A stretch of 64,000 nucleotides of DNA, from assembly GCF_046197875.1 (NCBI RefSeq), contig NZ_CP166991.1, positions 1,116,001 through 1,180,000 on the forward strand, read 5' to 3'. The position numbers were made by a program, and so were the translations under genes. The notes beneath the pieces were generated by a model that was not told the origin of the DNA, did not search any database, and saw only the letters and a program-made list of their open reading frames with translations. This document shows, one piece after another, positions 17,641-25,763 of this stretch (the first letter of the stretch is position 1; each line of letters begins with the position of its first letter). Origin of the DNA: Methanobrevibacter_A acididurans (lineage in GTDB: Archaea; Methanobacteriota; Methanobacteria; Methanobacteriales; Methanobacteriaceae).

Positions 17641-18018
17641 TTATGCATTTGCTTGTTTTTCTTGATAATTTTCTATAGCCTTTGTTAATGCATCTGCAGC
17701 TAAGTTTGAACAATGCATTTTAACAGGAGGTAAGCCGTCGAGTTCTTCTGCTACATCGTTTCGACTAATTTTTAGTGCTTCATCTATTGTTTTACCTATT
17801 GCCATTTCGGTTATCATGCTACTTGTTGCTATTGCTGCTCCACAACCAAATGTTTTAAATTTAATATCTGTTATTACATTTTCATCATTTACAGTTATGT
17901 ATATTGTCATTAAATCTCCACATGTTGGATTTCCAACTGTTCCTTCTCCACTTGGGTTTTCAATTACTCCTGTATTTCTAGGGTTTGCAAAATGATCCAT
18001 TACTTTTTCACTATACAT
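17641..18018 (-). CDS. nifU: Iron-sulfur cluster scaffold protein NifU/IscU
   Basis: A 125-residue scaffold of the IscU-like N-terminal NifU type. The three cluster-ligating cysteines are present in NPTCGDLMT, KFKTFGCGAAI and PPVKMHCSNLA, with the Asp that promotes cluster transfer after the first Cys (CGD). It assembles [2Fe-2S]/[4Fe-4S] clusters on sulfur from the desulfurase encoded just upstream (22-base gap, same strand). Cluster demand is high in methanogens. A GGATGTGATT site precedes the start. The cysteine and NFG domains of full-length NifU are absent, as is normal for IscU-type proteins. Confidence 0.93.
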   Translation of the reverse strand: MYSEKVMDHFANPRNTGVIENPSGEGTVGNPTCGDLMTIYITVNDENVITDIKFKTFGCGAAIATSSMITEMAIGKTIDEALKISRNDVAEELDGLPPVKMHCSNLAADALTKAIENYQEKQANA

Positions 18019-18040
18019 TTTTAATCACATCCAATAAAAT

Positions 18041-19252
18041 TTATTTTGATAATCCGTATTCTTCATCACCCGCAATAGATAAGTCACTTTTTCCGTTTTT
18101 ACTATTCCATAATGGTGACATGCTTCTTAATGTGTTTACTACATTTATTATATCATTTATTACTTTATCTGCATCTTCTAATGTATTTTCTACACCTAAA
18201 CTTAATCTTAATGATCCATGTACATTTACTGGTTCTAATCCTAAACTTGTTAATACATAGGATGGTTCTAAGCTTTGTGAAGAACATGCTGAACCTGTTG
18301 ATGCTTCTATTCCTTTAGCATCTAACATTAAGACTAATGATTCTCCTTCGATTGCTGAGAATCTGAAGTTTACATTGTTTGGTAATCTTTTTTCTGGATC
18401 TCCATTTAGGTAGGCTTCGTCTACTTGTGATAGTACTCCTTTTATGATTTTGTTTCGGATTTTAGTTAGTTTTCTTGTGTTTTCCTCTAGGTTGTCATTT
18501 GCTATTTGGCATGCTTTTCCAAATCCTGCTATTCCTGGAATGTTTTCTGTTCCTGATCTTTGATTGTTTTCTTGTCCTCCTCCATGGATTAATACTTCAG
18601 GTCTTACTCCTTTTTTAATGTATAATGCTCCTATTCCTTTTGGTCCGTAGATTTTGTGTGAGCTGATACTTAGTAAGTCTATATTTGATTTTTTCACATC
18701 TAATGGTATTTTCCCTACACTTTGTACTGCATCTACGTGGAATATTATATTGTTTTCTTTTGCTATTTTCCCTATTTCTGTTATTGGTTGGATTGTTCCG
18801 ATTTCATTGTTTGCGTGCATGATGCTGATGAGTATTGTGTCATCTCGGATAGCTTTTTTTAAGTCTTCAATGTTGATGATTCCATTTTCTTGGATTGGTA
18901 GATATGTTATTTCATATCCTAATTTTTCTAACCATTTACAAGTGTTTTTTACTGCGGGGTGTTCTATTACACTTGTTATTATATGTTTTCCTTTGTTTCT
19001 TTTTTGGAATGCTATTCCTTTTATTGCCCAGTTGTCGGATTCTGTTCCTCCACTTGTAAATTTTATTTCTTCTGGTTCTGCATTTATTAGGTTTGCTACT
19101 CTTTCTCTTGCTAAATTTAGTGCTTTTTTGGATTCTCTTCCGAGACTGTATAAGGTTGATGCATTCCCGAATTCTTCTTTGTAGAATGGTTCCATTTCTT
19201 TTAGAACTTCAGGGTTGACTGGAGTTGTTGCTGAGTTGTCCATGTATATCAT
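18041..19252 (-). CDS. nifS: Cysteine desulfurase NifS/IscS
   Basis: A 403-residue PLP enzyme that converts cysteine to alanine and a persulfide used for Fe-S clusters and thiolation. The PLP lysine is in SSHKIYGPKGIG, the N-terminus MIYMDNSATTPVNPEVL is typical of the family, and the mobile-loop catalytic cysteine lies in STGSACSSQ. It is the promoter-proximal gene of a nifS-nifU operon. CGGAGG precedes the ATG. Two overlapping palindromes at 19293-19322 sit 41-70 bases upstream. They match those of cysK and resemble those of cysE and metY, implying shared control with cysteine synthesis. Confidence 0.95.
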   Translation of the reverse strand: MIYMDNSATTPVNPEVLKEMEPFYKEEFGNASTLYSLGRESKKALNLARERVANLINAEPEEIKFTSGGTESDNWAIKGIAFQKRNKGKHIITSVIEHPAVKNTCKWLEKLGYEITYLPIQENGIINIEDLKKAIRDDTILISIMHANNEIGTIQPITEIGKIAKENNIIFHVDAVQSVGKIPLDVKKSNIDLLSISSHKIYGPKGIGALYIKKGVRPEVLIHGGGQENNQRSGTENIPGIAGFGKACQIANDNLEENTRKLTKIRNKIIKGVLSQVDEAYLNGDPEKRLPNNVNFRFSAIEGESLVLMLDAKGIEASTGSACSSQSLEPSYVLTSLGLEPVNVHGSLRLSLGVENTLEDADKVINDIINVVNTLRSMSPLWNSKNGKSDLSIAGDEEYGLSK

Positions 19253-19292
19253 ATTTTTTTCCTCCGTGAGTTTTTTTGTGAAAATAATTTTT

Positions 19293-19322
19293 TATAACTA
19301 TTGTTATATAACTATAGTTATA
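19293..19322. promoter_or_regulatory. Tandem palindromic operators upstream of nifSU
   Basis: TATAACTATTGTTATA (19293-19308) is overlapped by TATAACTATAGTTATA (19307-19322), with 14 bp between centres. Each has arms TATAAC/GTTATA around a 4-base centre. The pair overlaps the expected TATA region of nifS. The same double arrangement, with the same spacing, lies upstream of cysK. Confidence 0.75.
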
Positions 19323-19421
19323 ATATTATTTGTTTTAATATATAAAGATTACAGTTAAAAAAAAACTTAAAAAAAATAGATTAAATCTAAAAAAAAAGAA
19401 TAAAAGAAGTATAAAAAGAAT

Positions 19422-20744
19422 TTATACTTTTACTTTATCTAAAGCTTGATCGATATCAGCTATAATATCTTCTACATCTTCAATTCCAACAGAAACACGA
19501 ATGAAATCAGGAGTAACTCCGGTTTGTGCTTGTTCTTCTTCACTTAATTGTTGGTGAGTAGTACTTGCTGGGTGAATAACTAAACTTTTTGCATCTCCAA
19601 TATTTGCTAAATGAGATAATAAATCTACATTATCTATAAATTGTTTTCCAGCTTCTAATCCTCCTTTAATTCCGAAACCTAATATTCCCCCATAATTATC
19701 TCCTAAATATTTATGTGCAGTTTCATGAGATGCATGGGATTCAAGTCCTGGATAATTAACCCAACTAACTTTTGGATGATTTTCTAAGTGTTTAGCTACA
19801 GCTAAAGCATTTTCTGAATGTTTTTTAACACGTAGTGTTAATGTTTCTAATCCTTGAAGGAATATGAAACTATGTACTGGTGCTAGTGTTGCTCCTAAAT
19901 CTCTAAGTAATCTTGCTCTTATACGGGTAGTGTATGCAACATTTCCAGATGGAGAATCTTCTCCAAATGAATCAGTAAATATTAATCCGTGGTAAGATGG
20001 ATCAGGTTCGGAGAGTGTTGGGAAGTTTCCATTTGCCCAATTGAATTCTCCACTATCTACTACATATCCTCCTACTGCAATTCCATGTCCTCCAACAAAT
20101 TTAGTTGCTGATGCTGCTATTACATCTGCCCCATGTTTTAGTGGTTGGACTAATCCTACAGCTGATGTATTATCCACAATAAGTGGGATATTGTGAGAGT
20201 GAGCTATTTTTGCTAATTTTTCAAAATCAGGTACATCAAGTTTAGGGTTTCCAATGGATTCTACATAGATTGCTTTTGTTTTATCAGTTATTGCATTTTC
20301 AAATGCATCAATATCTTGTGAAGGTACAAATATTACATTTCTTGCAAGGTCTTTGAAAGTTGTTTCAAATAAAGTGTATGTTCCACCATATAAGTTGTCT
20401 GCAGATACGATGTCATCTCCAGGTTGTGTGATGTTTAATAAGGCATAAGATATTGCTGCTAATCCACTTGCTGCTGATATTCCAGATTTTCCCCCTTCTA
20501 CTGCTGCTATTCTTGCTTCGAATGCATCATTTGTTGGATTGGTTAATCTTGAATATATTTGTCCTGGAATTGTTAATCCAAATCTTCCTGCTGCTTCTTC
20601 TGCATCTTTAAATACATAAGATGCTGTTTGATAGATTGGAGTGGCTCGTGCTCCTGTTGCGGGGTCTGGTTGTTCTTGACCTGCATGGACGCTTAATGTT
20701 GCTACTCCTAAATCTTTTTTGTTATTTTTGTTATTATTAGTCAT
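19422..20744 (-). CDS. metY: O-acetylhomoserine sulfhydrylase (MetY)
   Basis: A 440-residue PLP enzyme of the Cys/Met metabolism family. It begins DLGVATLSVHAGQEQPDPATGA, has the PLP-lysine motif SATKFVGGHG, and contains QTASYVFKDAEEAAGRFGL, all typical of the ~430-residue O-acetylhomoserine sulfhydrylases rather than the shorter gamma-synthases. It makes homocysteine from sulfide and O-acetylhomoserine. GAGGT precedes the ATG. An IS element begins only 40 bases upstream and separates the gene from the palindromic sites at 22872-22971 that were probably its control region, so present expression may depend on the IS. Confidence 0.93.
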   Translation of the reverse strand: MTNNNKNNKKDLGVATLSVHAGQEQPDPATGARATPIYQTASYVFKDAEEAAGRFGLTIPGQIYSRLTNPTNDAFEARIAAVEGGKSGISAASGLAAISYALLNITQPGDDIVSADNLYGGTYTLFETTFKDLARNVIFVPSQDIDAFENAITDKTKAIYVESIGNPKLDVPDFEKLAKIAHSHNIPLIVDNTSAVGLVQPLKHGADVIAASATKFVGGHGIAVGGYVVDSGEFNWANGNFPTLSEPDPSYHGLIFTDSFGEDSPSGNVAYTTRIRARLLRDLGATLAPVHSFIFLQGLETLTLRVKKHSENALAVAKHLENHPKVSWVNYPGLESHASHETAHKYLGDNYGGILGFGIKGGLEAGKQFIDNVDLLSHLANIGDAKSLVIHPASTTHQQLSEEEQAQTGVTPDFIRVSVGIEDVEDIIADIDQALDKVKV

Positions 20745-20783
20745 TATTTTTACCTCTTTAATTATATCTTTAATATTGTTTGA

Positions 20784-20798
20784 GGGGCTGTCCCATAA
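20784..20798 (+). repeat. Left terminal inverted repeat of the IS
   Basis: GGGGCTGTCCCATAA, a perfect 15-bp inverted copy of 22779-22793. The GTTTGA target duplication abuts it on the left. Confidence 0.9.
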
Positions 20799-21088
20799 TT
20801 AATTTTTTCTTTTTTTACTTTTTTGATTTTGTTATTTTTCTTATTTTGTATAAATTTTGATTGATAGAAGTTGTTTTAGTTATTCTATCGTTTAGAAATA
20901 GTTAATTATAAATGTGTGGATTGATAAATAGTTTAATAACGACAAAAAACAAAAACCAAATCCACATTACTTTTTTATGTGTTTTGTGGCATTTAAATTT
21001 TTTGGTTTTTTTTATACTGTTTTTTTGTGGTTTTTAAAATTTTTTTTTTATACAAAATTGAAAAAAAGTAGGGGTAGGTTTTGATTTT

Positions 21089-22582
21089 ATGGTTTGTTGT
21101 AGTTTTAAAGCTGATTTGCAGGCTGATTTTATTTTAAATGTTCCTGGGTATAATTTAAAGGATGAGGGTTTGGTTTTTACTGTTAAATTTATTGTGAGTA
21201 AGTTTAAAGAGGATTTTCCTTCTTTTTTTGAAGATTTTAATATGGGTCGTGGTCGTCCTAAAAAGTATTTGCCTGATGAATTATTGGGTTTGTTTGTTTG
21301 GGGTGTTTTTAATAATGTTTTAAGTTGTAGGAAATTAGCTGATTGGTTAGATAATAATGATGAGTCTTGTAATTATATTTTAAATAATAAGAAGCCTAGT
21401 AAATCAACTATTTCACGTTTTTTTAAATATAATAAGTTTTTGATTGGTGAATTATTTTATTATACTGTGTTTTTGGGTTTAAAACTTAAATTGATTGATA
21501 ATAATTGTGTTGCGGTTGATGGGACTATTTTAAAGGCAAATGCTAATAATTTTAATTTAATAAAAATTGAGGAAATAAATTTCCTAGAAAAACTGATTAA
21601 AAAATATTCAGATAAGAAAAGTAAGAATAGTACATGGTTTAAATTAAGAAAATTCTTTCAAAAAGGTAAATCATGCCTAGATTTAAAACCTTTAGTGGAT
21701 AGGATAGATGAAAATTTGAATAAGAATGGTTTGAAACTTTTAAAAACTTGTTTAATTAGTAAAAGTAAATTAGACTATGTTAAGGGTTTTCTAATTTTTT
21801 TAAAAGAAAATTATGATGGTAAGCATACGATTAGTTTCACGGATCCTGAATCCCGTTGGATGAAAGATAAAGAGGATAAAATGGGATTAAACTATAATTA
21901 TCAAGTTGCAGTGGATAGTCACAATGGAATGGTGGTTGCTGAGTATTTAACTCAAGCTCCAACTGATCATCATCAGATGCTTAAAATGATGAAAATGGTT
22001 GAAGAAAATTTAGGTCAAAGACCAAAATTTTATTTAGCAGATAATGCATATTTAAACAATCAAGCACTAGAACACGCTTTCATTAATGGTTCCATACCAT
22101 TAATCCCAAATCGAGTGGAAAGCATGAAACATAAAAAAGGAAATAAAATAAAAAGCTATAGTAAAATTAATTTCATTTATAATGAAAAGGAAGACAATTA
22201 TATTTGTCCACAAAACCAAATACTAAATTATCAGCATAATCGAAAGATTAATAATGTGTTTTATCGTGTTTATTCTACCAGTAGGTGTAAAATTTGTAAA
22301 TTCCACAATGATTGTACAAAAAGCAGAGTCCGGGAAATAATGGACAGAGAACACCCATTACGGAGTAAATTAAGACAAGATTTCAACTCAGAACTAGGGG
22401 AAAACATGTATCAAAAAAGAGCACCCTTAAGTGAAGGATACTTTGGATCTCTTAAAAAAAATTATAAATGCAAAAAAGTAGAACGCAAACACCTTAAAAA
22501 TGCAAAACACGAATTAACACTTAAAGCAATAGCACACAACATACAAAAAATACATAAAAATTTAAACACAACACTCATTTAA
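21089..22582 (+). CDS. Transposase, IS1182/IS5-superfamily DDE type with DUF772 domain
   Basis: A 497-residue DDE transposase. The N-terminal DUF772 region (GRGRPKKYLPDELLGLFVWG, about residues 52-71) is followed by a catalytic core with AVDGTILKAN, HTISFTDPESRWMK and FYLADNAYLNN as likely acidic positions. A cysteine-rich zinc-binding segment (CKICKFHNDC) follows, and YFGSLKKNYKCKKVERK, including the C-terminal glutamate just before it (SEG), ends the core. It lies inside 15-bp inverted repeats and is uninterrupted, so it is probably active. AGGGGTAGG precedes the ATG. Confidence 0.9.
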   Translation: MVCCSFKADLQADFILNVPGYNLKDEGLVFTVKFIVSKFKEDFPSFFEDFNMGRGRPKKYLPDELLGLFVWGVFNNVLSCRKLADWLDNNDESCNYILNNKKPSKSTISRFFKYNKFLIGELFYYTVFLGLKLKLIDNNCVAVDGTILKANANNFNLIKIEEINFLEKLIKKYSDKKSKNSTWFKLRKFFQKGKSCLDLKPLVDRIDENLNKNGLKLLKTCLISKSKLDYVKGFLIFLKENYDGKHTISFTDPESRWMKDKEDKMGLNYNYQVAVDSHNGMVVAEYLTQAPTDHHQMLKMMKMVEENLGQRPKFYLADNAYLNNQALEHAFINGSIPLIPNRVESMKHKKGNKIKSYSKINFIYNEKEDNYICPQNQILNYQHNRKINNVFYRVYSTSRCKICKFHNDCTKSRVREIMDREHPLRSKLRQDFNSELGENMYQKRAPLSEGYFGSLKKNYKCKKVERKHLKNAKHELTLKAIAHNIQKIHKNLNTTLI

Positions 22583-22778
22583 AAAAAACATCACATATAA
22601 AATAAATAAAAAAAATAACAAACCTATTTAATCTAATCTACAATTAAATAAATCAACACTTAATAAACAGAAGTTTACTAATTAAAAAAATGGTTAGGTG
22701 CTATTTCAAGTGTAAAATTAACATAAATACACCCAAAAACAGCACATCCCCTCAATTTTTTCTAAAAAAAATTTTCAC

Positions 22779-22793
22779 TTATGGGACAGCCCC
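22779..22793 (-). repeat. Right terminal inverted repeat of the IS
   Basis: TTATGGGACAGCCCC, the perfect inverse of the left end, followed by the GTTTGA target duplication at 22794-22799. Confidence 0.9.
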
Positions 22794-22871
22794 GTTTGAT
22801 TATTTTTTTTTAATCATTTACTATTTTATATATTATATTTTTTGAGTTAAATGTTTTATACTTTTAAAAAA

Positions 22872-22971
22872 TATAACAATTGTTAATTATTTTGTTTTAA
22901 AAAAAACTTATAAAAATCTAAAAGTTTAATGAAAATATTTAAAAATCAAACAATATATAACAATTGTTATT
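22872..22971. promoter_or_regulatory. Displaced palindromic operators, probably formerly upstream of metY
   Basis: TATAACAATTGTTAAT (22872-22887) and TATAACAATTGTTATT (22956-22971) match the palindromes upstream of nifS, cysE and cysK. The only start codon they could face is that of metY, about 2.1 kb away across the IS. Without the IS they would be about 120-200 bases upstream of metY, comparable to the cysK layout. The other neighbour is the 3' end of the hydrolase gene. Confidence 0.65.
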
Positions 22972-23043
22972 AATCATATATAAAACTAACCCCTCTCCTT
23001 CTAAGAAGATACTCCAAAAAAAATAAAAATAAAAAAAATATTT

Positions 23044-25494
23044 TTAATTATTTAAACAATTATTAACCCAATTTATAAAGTTAAAAACTGAATTCCCATT
23101 TCTTTCAGCAAAAACATGATCTTGATTCCACACATCCTGGAAAATAATGCTTTTAACACCACTACATTGTTTTAAAGCCAAATATAAATTTACATCATCA
23201 CTTAAAGAAGCAATCACTTGATTAATACCAGAAGATATTCTCCAATATTTAGCAAGCTTTGTATCCTCACTATTTTTATAAAAATCACATAAATAATATA
23301 ATGGATTATACATATCCACACGAGATTGTACTGAATTATTAAATGAATCTAATACTTTTAAATCTTGTGCATACTCAATTGCATATTTACCCTCATAATC
23401 AGGGTAAGTTGAATATTTTAATGAATTATTTATGAGTAAATCTGACATTATCTTATTAAAATGTAGTGAATCAAATCCATAACATCCAAACAAATTATTT
23501 ACAGGTGAAACACGAGGAAAATTATCGAATACTCCAACCATATTAAGAACAGGTTTACAATGATTTATAAAAGCTTCAATACTTGAAATCTTCACAGTAT
23601 TAGTCAGACTATTATACATAATCCACTCGTCATTAAAATTTAGGGAATTAATATAATTTTTAGAAGTTTTATAAGGTGTAAATTCAAATTGAGTATCATT
23701 CAAATAATTATTAAATGAATCATCTATTACAGATAATAAATAATCATAATATGTACCAGAAGTATAAATCCCATTACTAGATTCATTAAGAGTTAATAAA
23801 TTTCCATTAGGATCTTTTAATCCTAAACGATTAATGTAAAATGCAAATTCTTTTGCTAAATCTTTAGATAAACTTGAAGTCCAAGAATTATTAGCTCTGA
23901 CCCCTGTTGTGCAATATTGACCTATATTCCATTCATAAGCTGCATCAAAATAATCCCAACTAGAAATTGGACACCAACACATAGCACCACAAATACTATT
24001 TGAAATCTTATCCCCATTCTTATCAACCATACAAGCACCTATTGATTCTAAATATGGGCGATATAATGAACTATCCCCACTAACACCCATTAATGCACTT
24101 TGAGCTCCACCACCACTAAATCCAAATGTGAAAATAGATTCAGTATTTCCAGGTAAGCAATCCTTATTAAATTTCAAAAAGGATACAGCAGCTTTCAAAT
24201 CAGTTACTCCCCAAGGAGCTCCACCAACATAATCACAAGTATTGTCTCCTCCTCGACATCCTGCAAGAACATAAACAAAACCAGAATTAATATAATCAAT
24301 AATTTCATTACTATTATAATTAGTTACAATTTCTTGTGCAATAAATTCAGGAGTGTGAATAGGCATAACTATAGGTGCTGTTTTAACATTATAGTTATTA
24401 ATTTCATTTGTAGTATTTAACTTACAAGTATAAGTCCCATGAGAGTTTTTAACACCATTAAAGTATTCACCTGGAACATAAATTGCAAGGGATTCATAAT
24501 TTTTTGTATCAGGATCTGCACAGTAAGTAAGTCCTAATTGATAATAAATATTATTTATATTATCATAATGCCAATTATCCATATTTAATGACAATTTTTT
24601 TGTTAATTCACTTACATTATAAGATACATTATTATTTTTAAGTGGATCATAATTGTAGGTTTTAATAAGAATTGTAGTTGATTGTGAACTACCAATATAT
24701 TTATTATCATTATTAAAACTTACATTAATACTATAAAGACCTGGAAATAGGTTTATTTGTAAATTAACCCTACCTTTATTATCAGTAGTTTCCCAGTAAA
24801 CTTTACTTGCACCATCACTTAAACGTGTAAGAGTTAATGATAAATGCCTACCTATAACAGGATTACCATCAGCATCTATAAGAATTGTTTTAAAATCTTC
24901 ACCTGCACCATAAACTTTAATAAAAGGCTTCACTACCAGTACTGTACTTTTTTGATTTAATGTTGAATTGATTGCAACAATTATATTGTTAAAACAATTA
25001 CTTGAACTATAATTAAAAGCAAGATTCCCAGTAAAACTTCCAGATACAGTATAAACTCCAGGTGCTAAATTAATCTGTAAACTAGCTATACCATTAGTAT
25101 CAGTAGTTTCCCAGTAAACTTTACTTGCACCATCACTTAAACGTGTAAGATTTAATGTTAAATGTTGTCCAGCAATATGATTTCCATTATTAGTTGTTAA
25201 TCTCACAGTATAATTTTCACCAGCACCATAATTAACTGTAATATTACCTCCAGTTAATATGGTATTAGTATTTTGATTCTCAATAGAATTAAAATTAGAA
25301 TTATTAAGAGTACTTTGCTCTTTACTTAAAATAGGATTTTCACTAGTGTTTAAGTTATTTTCTAAAACTGTAAGATTTGTGGAGTCCGAACTTATATGAT
25401 TAGTGTTAATATCCATAGCAAAACTTACAGGTAATAAGAATAAAGTCATAAGCATGACTAATAACAAAGACATTAGCAATGCCTTAGTTTTCAT
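23044..25494 (-). CDS. Secreted Ig-like-domain protein with tannase-like alpha/beta hydrolase domain
   Basis: An 816-residue exported protein. The signal peptide covers about residues 1-26 (hydrophobic core, cleavage after SFA). After a Ser/Asn/Thr-rich linker come two Ig-like repeats, roughly 75-165 and 185-280, sharing LSDGASKVYWETTD. The rest is an alpha/beta hydrolase: oxyanion-side AGCRGGDNTC, nucleophile elbow TFGFSGGGAQSALMG (GxSxG) and a likely catalytic His in DVWNQDHVFAER. This architecture resembles bacterial gut carboxylesterases of the subtype B tannase kind. No C-terminal membrane anchor is seen. GGGGG precedes the ATG. The catalytic domain may be bacterial in origin; this is inference. 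Confidence 0.75.
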   Translation of the reverse strand: MKTKALLMSLLLVMLMTLFLLPVSFAMDINTNHISSDSTNLTVLENNLNTSENPILSKEQSTLNNSNFNSIENQNTNTILTGGNITVNYGAGENYTVRLTTNNGNHIAGQHLTLNLTRLSDGASKVYWETTDTNGIASLQINLAPGVYTVSGSFTGNLAFNYSSSNCFNNIIVAINSTLNQKSTVLVVKPFIKVYGAGEDFKTILIDADGNPVIGRHLSLTLTRLSDGASKVYWETTDNKGRVNLQINLFPGLYSINVSFNNDNKYIGSSQSTTILIKTYNYDPLKNNNVSYNVSELTKKLSLNMDNWHYDNINNIYYQLGLTYCADPDTKNYESLAIYVPGEYFNGVKNSHGTYTCKLNTTNEINNYNVKTAPIVMPIHTPEFIAQEIVTNYNSNEIIDYINSGFVYVLAGCRGGDNTCDYVGGAPWGVTDLKAAVSFLKFNKDCLPGNTESIFTFGFSGGGAQSALMGVSGDSSLYRPYLESIGACMVDKNGDKISNSICGAMCWCPISSWDYFDAAYEWNIGQYCTTGVRANNSWTSSLSKDLAKEFAFYINRLGLKDPNGNLLTLNESSNGIYTSGTYYDYLLSVIDDSFNNYLNDTQFEFTPYKTSKNYINSLNFNDEWIMYNSLTNTVKISSIEAFINHCKPVLNMVGVFDNFPRVSPVNNLFGCYGFDSLHFNKIMSDLLINNSLKYSTYPDYEGKYAIEYAQDLKVLDSFNNSVQSRVDMYNPLYYLCDFYKNSEDTKLAKYWRISSGINQVIASLSDDVNLYLALKQCSGVKSIIFQDVWNQDHVFAERNGNSVFNFINWVNNCLNN
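24781..24832. repeat. 52-bp exact repeat within the hydrolase gene, copy 1
   Basis: Identical to 25099-25150. It encodes the LSDGASKVYWETTD core of the second Ig-like repeat, suggesting recent duplication or conversion of Ig modules. Confidence 0.8.
25099..25150. repeat. 52-bp exact repeat within the hydrolase gene, copy 2
   Basis: Partner of 24781-24832, in the first Ig-like repeat. Confidence 0.8.
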
Positions 25495-25763
25495 TGATTT
25501 TCCCCCTTTAACTAAATTTTATTCCCTTTTAAATTAATAAATAAAGAATAAAATCCTTTTATTTACCCTTTTTATAAATAAAAGAAAACTGTAAAAAAAA
25601 ATTTTTTAAACATATGTTTTTTTATACAATTCTATAATAAGTATGAAACCTAATTATATTTAAGATTTTATATTTAATTTTTAGAAATGATTTTATAGAA
25701 TTGTTAAATAATAATTATAATTTAAAAAAAAAAATAGAAAAAAAGTAAAAAATGGAAAAAGTT

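Larger units (their letters stand above)
20778..22799. mobile_element. IS1182-like insertion sequence with 15-bp TIRs and 6-bp target duplication
   Basis: A complete-looking element. The left inverted repeat GGGGCTGTCCCATAA (20784-20798) is matched perfectly by TTATGGGACAGCCCC at 22779-22793, giving a 2010-bp IS. Both ends are flanked by GTTTGA (20778-20783 and 22794-22799), a 6-bp target duplication, so the insertion is intact and fairly recent. One intact transposase gene fills it. It lies between metY and that gene's likely upstream control region. Confidence 0.9.
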
